Positions 1 to 5,941 of a stretch of DNA of 10,940 nucleotides are shown in pieces. Origin of the DNA: a bacterium (GTDB taxonomy: Bacteria; Latescibacterota; UBA2968; UBA8231). Made by a program: the position numbers and the translations under genes. The notes under the pieces are model-generated. The model was not told the DNA's origin and made no database searches. It saw only the letters and a list, made by a program, of their open reading frames with translations. The stretch's first letter is position 1; each line of letters begins with the position of its first letter. The stretch lies in NCBI GenBank assembly GCA_027593305.1, contig JAQCJA010000116.1, positions 1 through 10,940 on the forward strand, written 5' to 3'.

Positions 1-450
1 ATCACCGATGCTGCCGGTGACAAAGGCATGCACCAGGGCCCCGCCAATGAGGGTCCAGCCAGCCAGTTCCACATCCCCCGCCTTGACCATGGCATCCGCG
101 CCAGCGATGAGGGGCACGACACCTTTTGTTTCCAGGATACCCAGTGCCTCGTACGCCTCTGTGTCAGCCAGGGCTGCGCCAACGTGTGGCATCGATGCCA
201 GAGCTTCCGCCTCAACCCGTGGCACCACGGCGGCGGTGATGACATCTCCGTGCCGTGACGCCTCGTCACGTCCCCTGTCGATGGCGCTCTGTACATCCGC
301 CGTAGTGCCTTCGATGACCACCGTGAGCCATCCGGAGCCAATCATATGACGTCCGACAAGGCGTACGGAGGCTGCCTTGAACATGACATCCACGGCAGCG
401 GCGAGAGCCACCATGCCGCGAACTTCAAGAATGCCGAGCGCGGTTGCCAT
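1..450 (-). CDS. BMC-T tandem-domain shell protein, partial (C-terminus beyond the window edge)
   Basis: An open frame runs from an ATG at 450 to the left edge, giving 150 residues with no stop. Residues 1-78 form one BMC domain (MATALGILEVRG start; MIGSG pore-loop segment at about 36-40). After a linker a second begins near residue 99 (YEALGILETKG, then ADAMVKAGDVELAGW, a typical BMC helix-strand unit) and is cut at TGSIGD. Two fused BMC domains make this a BMC-T, which forms pseudohexameric trimers in the shell facets. The start is supported by CGGAG about 9 nt upstream and by a 1-bp gap after the stop of the preceding BMC-T gene. The first domain is divergent (GRHMIGSGWLTVV), so it is not simply another copy of the two BMC-T genes at 1813 and 5320. 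The reading is firm; what follows downstream is unknown. Confidence 0.9.
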   Translation of the reverse strand, partial: MATALGILEVRGMVALAAAVDVMFKAASVRLVGRHMIGSGWLTVVIEGTTADVQSAIDRGRDEASRHGDVITAAVVPRVEAEALASMPHVGAALADTEAYEALGILETKGVVPLIAGADAMVKAGDVELAGWTLIGGALVHAFVTGSIGD

Positions 451-451
451 G

Positions 452-1042
452 TCAGGCGGCTCCGCTGCTGGCGCGCTGCCCGGCAAACGCCTGCAGCACC
501 TCAGGCGCGGGCTGACTGATCACAGCCGCCGCAAGAAACCACTCGCTGCCACGCAACGCTTGCCGCGCCGTGTCGACGGCCTGTTCGACGTCGTCGATGG
601 TTCCTGTCAGCAGTGTGCAGACGACGCGGTTGTGGACCGTAAGAACGTTGGCAATACGTACGTCTGCTGCCTTTACCATGGCGTCATTCGTCACTACATG
701 GGATCCGTATCCGCGAGTCTCGACCAGCCCGAGCGCTTGTGCGGGCGCAGATGACTGCGTGCCAGCGGCGGCCTGTGGAAACCCGATGAATGCCGCCGTC
801 TCCGGCTGTGGCTGGTGCAGCGCTGCCGTCACGACATGATCGACGACGGCGCGCGCGGCGTCAGCCCCGACGCGGACAGCGGTCTCCACGTCACCCACGG
901 AACCGGCCAGAAACAATGTGGTGAATCCACCGATGGACTCCCATCCTCTGAGTGTGACACCCGCCGCTTTGATTGCGGCATCGGCGCCGACGATGATGCC
1001 CGCCACACCTTCCACCTCGATCATGCCGATGGCGTCTGCCAC
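452..1042 (-). CDS. BMC-T tandem-domain shell protein (divergent, long linker)
   Basis: A 196-residue protein with two BMC domains: residues 2-72 (ADAIGMIEVEG, GWESIGGF) and 102-180 (QALGLVETRG, NDAMVKAADVRIANVL). They are joined by a Pro/Gln/Ala-rich linker of about 28 residues. It would form a trimer in the shell facet. I chose the GTG at 1042: GGAGAA lies 8 nt upstream, the codon follows the stop of the preceding gene by 1 bp, and the BMC fold begins immediately. An ATG at 1075 would add 11 residues that overlap the upstream gene and look unlike a BMC N-terminus. The second domain has VHNRVV where most BMC domains carry a small Gly/Ser pore loop, so the two halves should line the pore differently. 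It is more diverged from the other BMC-T proteins here than they are from each other. Confidence 0.88.
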   Translation of the reverse strand: MADAIGMIEVEGVAGIIVGADAAIKAAGVTLRGWESIGGFTTLFLAGSVGDVETAVRVGADAARAVVDHVVTAALHQPQPETAAFIGFPQAAAGTQSSAPAQALGLVETRGYGSHVVTNDAMVKAADVRIANVLTVHNRVVCTLLTGTIDDVEQAVDTARQALRGSEWFLAAAVISQPAPEVLQAFAGQRASSGAA

Positions 1043-1043
1043 G

Positions 1044-1526
1044 TCAGCGGTTCTCCAGTCGTCGCATGATCTCATTCGTCAAGGTCTGCACGAGGGCCTC
1101 GGTTGCTTCATCTGTAGCGACCGCCCTGTTGCACCCCCCGCACCCGCAATTCTTTGTCCCTGCCTGCTGCACCGCACATGCGGAACAGCAGGATGGCTCG
1201 ACGAAACCGGAGCCGAATTCCTCCGTACGGCAGCCAAAGGGCTTGTCGGGATGGTCGCAGCGACCTCGTGACAGCACACCCGTATCGGTGCCCGGTGGGA
1301 GCACTTCGTGGATCCCTGCCGCGGTTGCAGGTGTTGCCGACTGCTGAGCCGGTGACGCAGCACCCGTACCACCGGCGAGGCGTACCCGGTTCGAGCGGAG
1401 GAAATCCCAGCCTGAGGGTGTGATGACAGCCCCGGGTGCCACACGGATCTGGGCCTGGCCCGAATGCAGCGCCTGCAGCACCCGTTCGGTGATCACTGCC
1501 TCAGAGATGTCGAGTACCTGCGTCAA
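1044..1526 (-). CDS. Cys-rich BMC-associated protein with EutT-like N-terminus
   Basis: A 160-residue protein of unknown function. Residues about 12-50 (ITERVLQAL...GAVITPSGWDFLRSNRVRL) resemble, from memory, the N-terminal segment of the EutT cobalamin adenosyltransferase and related ethanolamine-utilisation proteins. The rest of EutT is absent. Residues 90-132 hold eight cysteines: C90-D-H92, C99, C113-C114-x2-C117, and C127-x-C129-x2-C132. This suggests a zinc or iron-sulfur site. The C-terminal 20 residues (TEALVQTLTNEIMRRL) read as an amphipathic helix like a BMC encapsulation peptide. The start is TTG: the frame opens at the stop of the BMC-H gene, AAGGGA lies 5 nt before the TTG, and there is no ATG or GTG before the conserved segment. 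It sits between BMC-H and BMC-T genes, so it is probably cargo or a shell-associated redox or cofactor protein. Function is inferred only. Confidence 0.8.
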   Translation of the reverse strand: MTQVLDISEAVITERVLQALHSGQAQIRVAPGAVITPSGWDFLRSNRVRLAGGTGAASPAQQSATPATAAGIHEVLPPGTDTGVLSRGRCDHPDKPFGCRTEEFGSGFVEPSCCSACAVQQAGTKNCGCGGCNRAVATDEATEALVQTLTNEIMRRLENR

Positions 1527-1535
1527 GTGGATCCC

Positions 1536-1802
1536 TTACAGACCGATGCTGCTCTTGAGTTTGTCGATCGGTCGGGCAATGACATGTACGCTGCGCAGTT
1601 CGCCGACCCGTTGGGCCGCCTCGGCCCCAGCATCCACCGCCGCCTTCACCGCAGCTACATCCCCCTCGATCATGACATTCACCAGTCCGGCACCGACCCG
1701 CTTCTGCCCGGCAAATGTCACATCCGCCGTCTTCAGCATCGCGTCCAGCGCTTCCACCGCAGCGGCCAACCCCCGCGTTTCAATCATACCCAAAGCACTC
1801 AT
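1536..1802 (-). CDS. BMC-H hexameric shell protein (copy 2)
   Basis: An 88-residue single BMC domain with the canonical start (SALGMIETRG), DAMLKTADV helix, a VGAG pore loop at about residues 36-39, GDVAAVKAAVDAGAEAA and the VHVIARP strand near the end. It forms hexagonal tiles of the organelle facets, with the central pore passing small metabolites. It starts 10 bp after the stop of the BMC-T gene and ends 9 bp before the TTG of the Cys-rich gene. By hand alignment it differs from the BMC-H at 4886-5152 at only about 8 of 88 positions, and long nucleotide stretches are identical, so the two are recent duplicates or are kept alike by gene conversion. One difference is in the pore loop (VGAG here, AGSG in the other copy). 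Confidence 0.95.
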   Translation of the reverse strand: MSALGMIETRGLAAAVEALDAMLKTADVTFAGQKRVGAGLVNVMIEGDVAAVKAAVDAGAEAAQRVGELRSVHVIARPIDKLKSSIGL

Positions 1803-1812
1803 GTGTTTGTTC

Positions 1813-2370
1813 TCAGCCCAGGAAGAGAGAAAGAATCTGTTCTGCGGGGCGCGCGATCACGTGACGGGTGATGACTTCACCAACACGCTCTGCGCCCTCG
1901 GAGCCGGCAGCAACCGCAGACTGCACGCTGCCTACATCACCTGCGACCAGCACGGTGATGAAGCCACCACCAATCTCGAAGACCTTGACGACTTCCACAT
2001 CGGCGGCCTTCTCCATGGCGTCCGCCGCTTCGATCACACCTGCAGCACCGCGGGCCTCGACCATACCCAGAGCGCGCACGCCACTGATCTTCCCCCCTGC
2101 CGCTGACGGGATCAGGACGCCCAGGCCGTTGTGCGGTCGGGCGATCACGTGTACGGCACGCACCTCCACAACCTTCGCCGCCGCCTGCGCACCAGCATCC
2201 ATCGCCGCCTTTACGGCGGCGACATCGCCGCGACAGAAAATCGTTGCTATGCCCGAGCCCACGCGATCCCAACCCGAAAGCTCCACCTTGGCGGCTTTCA
2301 CCATTGCATCACCACCGGCAATGATTCCCGACAGGCCCGTAGTCTCCAGTATCCCCAGTGCCTCTGCCAT
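1813..2370 (-). CDS. BMC-T tandem-domain shell protein (copy 2)
   Basis: A 185-residue protein with two BMC domains: about 2-80 (EALGILETTG, GWDRVGSG pore loop, VHVIARPHN) and 98-182 (VRALGMVEARG, ADAMEKAADVEVVKV, EIGGG pore loop, RHVIARP). It assembles as a pseudohexameric trimer. The start ATG has GAGGAA about 9 nt upstream and lies 25 bp after the pduL stop. It is about 86% identical by hand alignment to the BMC-T at 5320-5889. Differences cluster at the inter-domain linker (residues 82-97) and the C-terminus, where the other copy is four residues longer. I see no cysteine in either pore loop, so the PduT-type pore iron-sulfur cluster is unlikely. Confidence 0.94.
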   Translation of the reverse strand: MAEALGILETTGLSGIIAGGDAMVKAAKVELSGWDRVGSGIATIFCRGDVAAVKAAMDAGAQAAAKVVEVRAVHVIARPHNGLGVLIPSAAGGKISGVRALGMVEARGAAGVIEAADAMEKAADVEVVKVFEIGGGFITVLVAGDVGSVQSAVAAGSEGAERVGEVITRHVIARPAEQILSLFLG

Positions 2371-2395
2371 GCTCAGTCTTTCCTCTTCAGATCCA

Positions 2396-3091
2396 TCATC
2401 GGGTTCGTTCCAGGGTAACTTTCCGGGCGTTGATCAGGTCGACGGCGTTGCCTTCGTCGGTATCCACGTGTACTTCGAGTTTGACGTCCGCACCAATACG
2501 TACCGTCACATCATCGAGAACACCCGACTGCGCGCTGTCGATGAGAAGGCGCATGCCTTCGCCATTGGTGACGCCGTAGTATCCGGCCTCGGCCGGATTC
2601 ATGTGAACATGGCGCGCCGCCCGAATCACACCTTCCGACAACTCAAGGCCTCCGTGAGGCCCTACCAGATAACAACCGGCAGAACCGGCGATATCGCCAC
2701 TGACGCGTACGGGCGCATCGATACCGAGGAACCGAGCGTCGGAAAAGGCCAACTCCACCTGGCAGGCGTCGCGCAACGGGCCCAGGACTCTCAGGTTGGA
2801 GATCATCTGTTTGCGCGGCCCAAAGATCGTCACGGTCTCTTCGGCGGCGTAGGCGCCCGGTTGATAGAGCGGCTTGAGAACTGTCAGACTCCGCCGGGGG
2901 CCGAAGAGCACATCCAGAGCCTGCTGACTCAGGTGTGCGTGACGAGCGGAGATGTTGGCGATCAGACGTGGGGCGGCGATCGCCACACCCGCCCCATTTA
3001 CCGGCCCCGTGCCGGCCGCATGCGGTTGGTGCCGTTTCAGCGCCTGGCGAACCAGAGCCTCCACCTGCTCCCTGCTGACAACGTTTGTCAT
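2396..3091 (-). CDS. pduL: PduL-type phosphate acyltransferase (phosphotransacylase)
   Basis: A 231-residue BMC-type phosphotransacylase. It converts acyl-CoA plus phosphate to acyl-phosphate and CoA, regenerating CoA for the aldehyde dehydrogenase inside the organelle. Zinc-ligand signatures of the family are visible: ISARHAHLSQQ (His51, His53), AARHVHM (His161, His163) and EVHVDTDEGNA (His208). Residues 5-20 (VSREQVEALVRQALKR) form a predicted amphipathic helix followed by a Gly/Pro/Ala-rich linker. This is the usual layout of an N-terminal encapsulation peptide, so it is probably lumenal cargo. The ATG lies 12 bp after the stop of the BMC-P gene with only a weak ribosome site (ACGACGG), so coupling to the upstream gene is likely. 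The length matches typical PduL (about 210-230). Acyl chain length cannot be read from the sequence. Confidence 0.95.
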   Translation of the reverse strand: MTNVVSREQVEALVRQALKRHQPHAAGTGPVNGAGVAIAAPRLIANISARHAHLSQQALDVLFGPRRSLTVLKPLYQPGAYAAEETVTIFGPRKQMISNLRVLGPLRDACQVELAFSDARFLGIDAPVRVSGDIAGSAGCYLVGPHGGLELSEGVIRAARHVHMNPAEAGYYGVTNGEGMRLLIDSAQSGVLDDVTVRIGADVKLEVHVDTDEGNAVDLINARKVTLERTR

Positions 3092-3103
3092 CCGTCGTTC
3101 GGC

Positions 3104-3421
3104 CTACCCCGCCGCCCCGGCAACCAGATTCAGGTCGAGGCGCGCGCCATCCGCGGTGAGCGAATCGAGTATTGCAACAATGGCAGCGTCCGTTGGCACG
3201 CTGCCGAGTTCCGGTGCCGTACGCGCCGAGGATCCCATCACGACCAGGACAATCGAGCCGGTATCGGCTCCTACGGCATCAACACAGACGAGCTTGCGTC
3301 CGGTCTCGTGAAGGCCGTCGGGGCGCACGGTGACGACCTCAACCAGCAACAGCTTACGGCCTGCCAGATTGTCAACTTTTGCCGTCGACACGACATGACC
3401 TCTTACCTGGGCAAGGAGCAT
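3104..3421 (-). CDS. BMC-P (EutN/CcmL family) pentameric vertex protein, enzyme-core copy
   Basis: A 105-residue EutN/CcmL protein. It has VRGHVVSTAKVDNLAGRKLLLVE at residues 6-28, VDAVGADTG at 47-55, VLVVMGSSART near 58-68 and VPTDAAIVAILDSL at 75-88, all family hallmarks. Pentamers cap the vertices of BMC shells. The ribosome site GAGG overlaps the stop codon of the dehydrogenase gene 8 nt before this ATG, so the two are translated in close succession. It is clearly paralogous to the vertex gene at 6474-6782 (shared AKVDNL, KLLLVE and GSSAR) but separated from it by five genes. It has an extended Ala/Gly C-terminal tail. Confidence 0.94.
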   Translation of the reverse strand: MLLAQVRGHVVSTAKVDNLAGRKLLLVEVVTVRPDGLHETGRKLVCVDAVGADTGSIVLVVMGSSARTAPELGSVPTDAAIVAILDSLTADGARLDLNLVAGAAG

Positions 3422-3431
3422 GGACCCGGCC

Positions 3432-4868
3432 TCATGTGATGCGGAAGTAATCCACCAGCGAACAGCGCCGGCGGCGGGTGAAGGTGCGGGCCGTGGTCAA
3501 CCCTTCTCCGGTGGGACCGGCAATGGAGAAGGTCGAGTAGCCCTCACCGTTGACACCCAGGCCGGAATAGGACGGTCCGTTCTTGACAAACACCGTCGTG
3601 TCCGCGGCGCGCGCCATGTTGTGCATGTTCTCCACGTTCTTTGAATGAATCATCGCCGTGTGCCGGTAGCCATGTTCGGACTCAATCGCCAGACGGATCC
3701 CCTCATTGACGTCGCGAACACGGATGATGGGCAGGAAGGGCATCATCTGTTCGACAATGACAAAAGGATGACTGGCATCGGTCTCACCGATGAGCAGTCG
3801 CAACTCGTCGGGAAGATCCAGGCCAATCGCCCGACCCAGCACATTGGCACTGTGGCCGACGAAATCACGATGCACATGGGGCTTGCCGTCATCACCCATG
3901 GGCACTGCGACTGCCGTCAGGGCTTCAATCTGCCGCGCATTCAGTTCTACGGCGCTGTAGGCGACCATTTCACGCTTGAGTTCGTCGGCGACGGAAGCGA
4001 CGACGAAACACTGCTTTTCGCCGATGCAGAGCACATTGTTGTCGAAGGATGCGCCATCAACGATGTCTCGTGCCGCCTTGCGAATGTCCGCCGTCTCATC
4101 CACCACGACAGGCGGGTTTCCGGGCCCGGCGACGATCGATTTCTTCGGCGCCGCGAGGGCCGCCCGGGCAACGACGGCGCCACCCGTGACCAGAATGAGG
4201 CGTACACCTTTGTGATGGAACAGGGCGTCAGCACTCTCGATGGTCGGATTCTCGATACAGGCAATGAGATTTGCCGGCCCCCCGACGCCAACGATGGCCT
4301 CATTGAGCAGTCGCACCGCATGGGCGGAGACCTTCCTGGCGCCCGGGTGCGCATTGAACACCGCAGAGTTGCCGGCAGCGATCATGCTGATCGCGTTGTT
4401 CACCAGCGTCGGCACGGGGTGCGTTGATGGCGTCACCGCGCAGATCACGCCATAGGGTGCCCCCTCCTCGACGGTGAGACCGTGATCTCCCGTCCAGGAA
4501 ACCGACTGCAGATCCTCAACGCCGGGCGTTGCGTTGGCCGCCAGAAAATTCTTGGTCACCTTGTCTTCGAAGCGCCCCATGCCGGTTTCTGCCACCGTCA
4601 TGCGCGACAAGTTCTCGGCGTTGTCACGCGTTGTCTGCCGGATCGCTTCGATGATCTGCTTGCGCAAGGCCAGCGTGCCGGCGACCAGCGTCTTCTGCGC
4701 ACGTTCGGCGGCGGCCACCGCTTCGTCCGCCGTGGCAAACACACCCGTGCCTGCACCAGCGCCTCGCGGATAGGCTGAGGCAATCGGCGCGGCGGCGGCG
4801 CCACCAACAACCTGCTGCACAACTTCCTCGACGATGCGGCGGGCTTGGTCTTCGTTGATTTGGGCCAC
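3432..4868 (-). CDS. pduP: CoA-acylating aldehyde dehydrogenase, PduP/EutE-like
   Basis: A 478-residue dehydrogenase that oxidises an aldehyde to its acyl-CoA with NAD+, the core step of aldehyde-type metabolosomes. The catalytic cysteine is Cys281 in FDNNVLCIGEK, matching the NNLPCIAEK region of PduP. Other features are VICAVTPSTHPVPT at 141-154 (nucleotide-binding region of the acylating subfamily), VTGGAVVARAA, AGPGNPPVVVD and the terminal RRRRCSLVDYFRI. Residues 4-21 (INEDQARRIVEEVVQQVV) form an amphipathic helix, followed by a Gly/Ala-rich linker, as in the PduP encapsulation peptide. The start is GTG at 4868: an in-frame TGA lies two codons upstream and the helix follows directly. Its ribosome site is weak, and the preceding BMC-H ends 17 bp upstream. 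The symbol marks family likeness; propionyl-, acetyl- or another aldehyde substrate cannot be told apart here. Confidence 0.95.
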   Translation of the reverse strand: MAQINEDQARRIVEEVVQQVVGGAAAAPIASAYPRGAGAGTGVFATADEAVAAAERAQKTLVAGTLALRKQIIEAIRQTTRDNAENLSRMTVAETGMGRFEDKVTKNFLAANATPGVEDLQSVSWTGDHGLTVEEGAPYGVICAVTPSTHPVPTLVNNAISMIAAGNSAVFNAHPGARKVSAHAVRLLNEAIVGVGGPANLIACIENPTIESADALFHHKGVRLILVTGGAVVARAALAAPKKSIVAGPGNPPVVVDETADIRKAARDIVDGASFDNNVLCIGEKQCFVVASVADELKREMVAYSAVELNARQIEALTAVAVPMGDDGKPHVHRDFVGHSANVLGRAIGLDLPDELRLLIGETDASHPFVIVEQMMPFLPIIRVRDVNEGIRLAIESEHGYRHTAMIHSKNVENMHNMARAADTTVFVKNGPSYSGLGVNGEGYSTFSIAGPTGEGLTTARTFTRRRRCSLVDYFRIT

Positions 4869-4885
4869 GATTCAGTCGTCTTTCG

Positions 4886-5152
4886 TCAGATCCCGATGCT
4901 GCCCTTGAGATTGTCAATCGGCCGGGCAATGACGTGTACGCTGCGCAGTTCTCCGACCCGCTTGGCCGCCTCTGCGCCAGCGTCGACGGCAGATTTCACC
5001 GCCGCCACATCCCCCTCGATCATCACATTCACCAGACCCGAACCAGCCCGCTTCTGCCCGGCAAACGTCACATCCGCCGTCTTCAGCATCGCGTCCAGTG
5101 CCTCCACCGCCGCCGCCAGCCCGCGCGTCTCAATCATACCCAGTGCAGTCAT
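4886..5152 (-). CDS. BMC-H hexameric shell protein (copy 1)
   Basis: An 88-residue single BMC domain (TALGMIETRG, DAMLKTADV, pore loop AGSG at about 36-39, EGDVAAVKSAVDAGAEAA, VHVIARPID). It forms hexameric facet tiles. Its ATG overlaps the TGA of the 48-codon truncated BMC-H frame upstream (ATGA), so translation is probably coupled to that frame rather than driven by its own site; no strong ribosome site is visible. It is followed after 17 bp by the dehydrogenase gene. It is about 91% identical to the BMC-H at 1536-1802 by hand alignment. Confidence 0.95.
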   Translation of the reverse strand: MTALGMIETRGLAAAVEALDAMLKTADVTFAGQKRAGSGLVNVMIEGDVAAVKSAVDAGAEAAKRVGELRSVHVIARPIDNLKGSIGI

Positions 5153-5290
5153 CTGCTACAGCCTTTCCGAGACGCAACGATTGACTGACCGTATCGGTTC
5201 GCTTGCGAATCGATGTCGACAGGCGCCGGGTCTGCGCCGATTCGTGAAGCACCGATCCGCGCCGCCCGCGTCTCAATCATACCCAGTGCA
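5124..5290 (-). repeat. 24-nt direct repeat of the BMC-H 5' end (5124-5147 and 5267-5290)
   Basis: The same 24 nt, covering codons 3-10 of BMC-H, occur at both ends of this interval, 143 bp apart. With the start codon and the CAGATGA context included, the match is 31 of 32. The offset is not a multiple of three, so recombination between the repeats would delete the scar and leave an intact BMC-H directly after BMC-T. Confidence 0.8.
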
Positions 5291-5295
5291 CTCAT
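5149..5295 (-). pseudogene. Truncated BMC-H 5' copy, 48-codon frame coupled to the intact BMC-H gene
   Basis: This is an open frame of 48 codons. It begins MSALGMIETR, the first ten residues of the BMC-H encoded at 1802 and nearly those of the copy at 5152, and then continues with unrelated sequence (AARIGASRIGADPAPVD..., ending RKGCSR). Its stop TGA overlaps the ATG of the intact BMC-H (ATGA). At DNA level 24 nt are identical between 5267-5290 and 5124-5147, extending to 31 of 32 if the start region is included. It lies 24 bp after the BMC-T stop, exactly where the BMC-H gene lies in the second BMC-T/BMC-H pair. The simplest reading is the remains of a duplicated or recombined BMC-H gene whose 3' part was lost. 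The frame is open and coupled, so a short peptide may still be made. Confidence 0.75.
5193..5214. repeat. Imperfect 22-bp palindrome inside the BMC-H scar
   Basis: The central core TTCGC-TT-GCGAA (5198-5209) is flanked by ATCG and CGAT with one mismatch on each side, giving a 10-bp arm with a single mismatch. It lies in the non-BMC part of the 48-codon frame. It may be a hairpin in the transcript just before the intact BMC-H start, or a trace of the event that made the scar. Confidence 0.4.
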
Positions 5296-5319
5296 CTGTC
5301 GGTCCTTCTCAGAGTTGGT

Positions 5320-5889
5320 TCAGCCATTGTTGCTGTCCAGGAACAGCCCCAGCATCTGCCCGACGGGACGAGCGATCACGTGGCGGGTGATGACCTCGCC
5401 GACACGCTCCGCTGCTTCGGCGCCGGCAGCGACGGCCGCCTGTACACTGCCAACATCGCCGGTGACCAGCACCGTGATGAAGCCGCCGCCGATTTCCACC
5501 ACCTTTACGAGTTCAACATCGGCGGCCTTTTCCATCGCGTCCGCTGCTTCCAGCACACCGGTGGCACCGCGACACTCCACCATACCCAGAGCCCGGACGC
5601 CCGCCACGGAGCCGCCGCCGTTGGACGGAATCAGCACACTCAGATCGTTATGCGGGCGCGCGATCACATGCACCGCTCGCACCTCAACCACCTTCGCCGC
5701 GGCCTGGGCGCCGGCGTCCACCGCCGCCTTTACGGCCGCCACATCACCGCGACAGAAGACCGTCGCCATGCCCGAGCCCACACGGTCCCACCCGGCCAGT
5801 TCCACCTTGGCAGCTTTCACCATCGCATCTGCGCCGGCAATGATACCCGTCAGGCCCGTCGTTTCCAGTATTCCCAGTGCCTCAGCCAT
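5320..5889 (-). CDS. BMC-T tandem-domain shell protein (copy 1)
   Basis: A 189-residue protein with two BMC domains: about 2-80 (EALGILETTG, ADAMVKAAKVELAGW, RVGSG pore loop at 36-40) and 98-182 (VRALGMVECRG, ADAMEKAADVELVKV, EIGGG pore loop at 132-136, RHVIARP). It forms facet trimers. The ATG has AGGAA about 10 nt upstream (AGGAACGGTTGAGCA then ATG). A 52-bp spacer separates it from the vertex gene before it, one of the longest gaps in the gene run, and a perfect inverted repeat lies in that spacer. It is about 86% identical to the BMC-T at 1813-2370, so the trimer/hexamer pair occurs twice. Confidence 0.94.
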   Translation of the reverse strand: MAEALGILETTGLTGIIAGADAMVKAAKVELAGWDRVGSGMATVFCRGDVAAVKAAVDAGAQAAAKVVEVRAVHVIARPHNDLSVLIPSNGGGSVAGVRALGMVECRGATGVLEAADAMEKAADVELVKVVEIGGGFITVLVTGDVGSVQAAVAAGAEAAERVGEVITRHVIARPVGQMLGLFLDSNNG

Positions 5890-5911
5890 TGCTCAACCGT
5901 TCCTGTATCAT

Positions 5912-5926
5912 CGGCGTCGGACGCCG
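5912..5926. repeat. Perfect inverted repeat CGGCGTC-g-GACGCCG
   Basis: Two 7-bp arms flank one base in the 52-bp gap between the third vertex gene and the first BMC-T gene. In the transcript it can fold as a 5-bp GC stem with a 5-nt loop. No U-run follows. It may alter message stability between pentamer genes and the more abundant facet genes, or be an operator. Function is inferred. Confidence 0.4.
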
Positions 5927-5941
5927 TGGTGAAGTTCGGCG

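Noticed and set aside
1044..1526. A complete EutT cobalamin adenosyltransferase
   Set aside because: Only the N-terminal segment is reminiscent of EutT. The protein is about 100 residues too short, and although it has a CCxxC motif the surrounding spacing does not match the His-x11-Cys-Cys-x2-Cys site I recall for EutT.
1868..3439. A 523-codon plus-strand open frame across BMC-T, pduL and a vertex gene
   Set aside because: It lies antisense to four well-supported genes with clear family motifs, its translation is Thr/Ser/Pro/Ala/Arg-rich without recognisable domains, and long antisense frames are expected in GC-rich coding DNA.
3645..4427. A 260-codon plus-strand open frame antisense to the aldehyde dehydrogenase
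   Set aside because: No family motif; the opposite strand encodes a complete dehydrogenase with its catalytic cysteine.
5320..5889. PduT-type iron-sulfur cluster in the BMC-T pore
   Set aside because: The pore-loop segments read RVGSG and EIGGG with no cysteine; Cys46 and Cys106 lie outside the pore loops.
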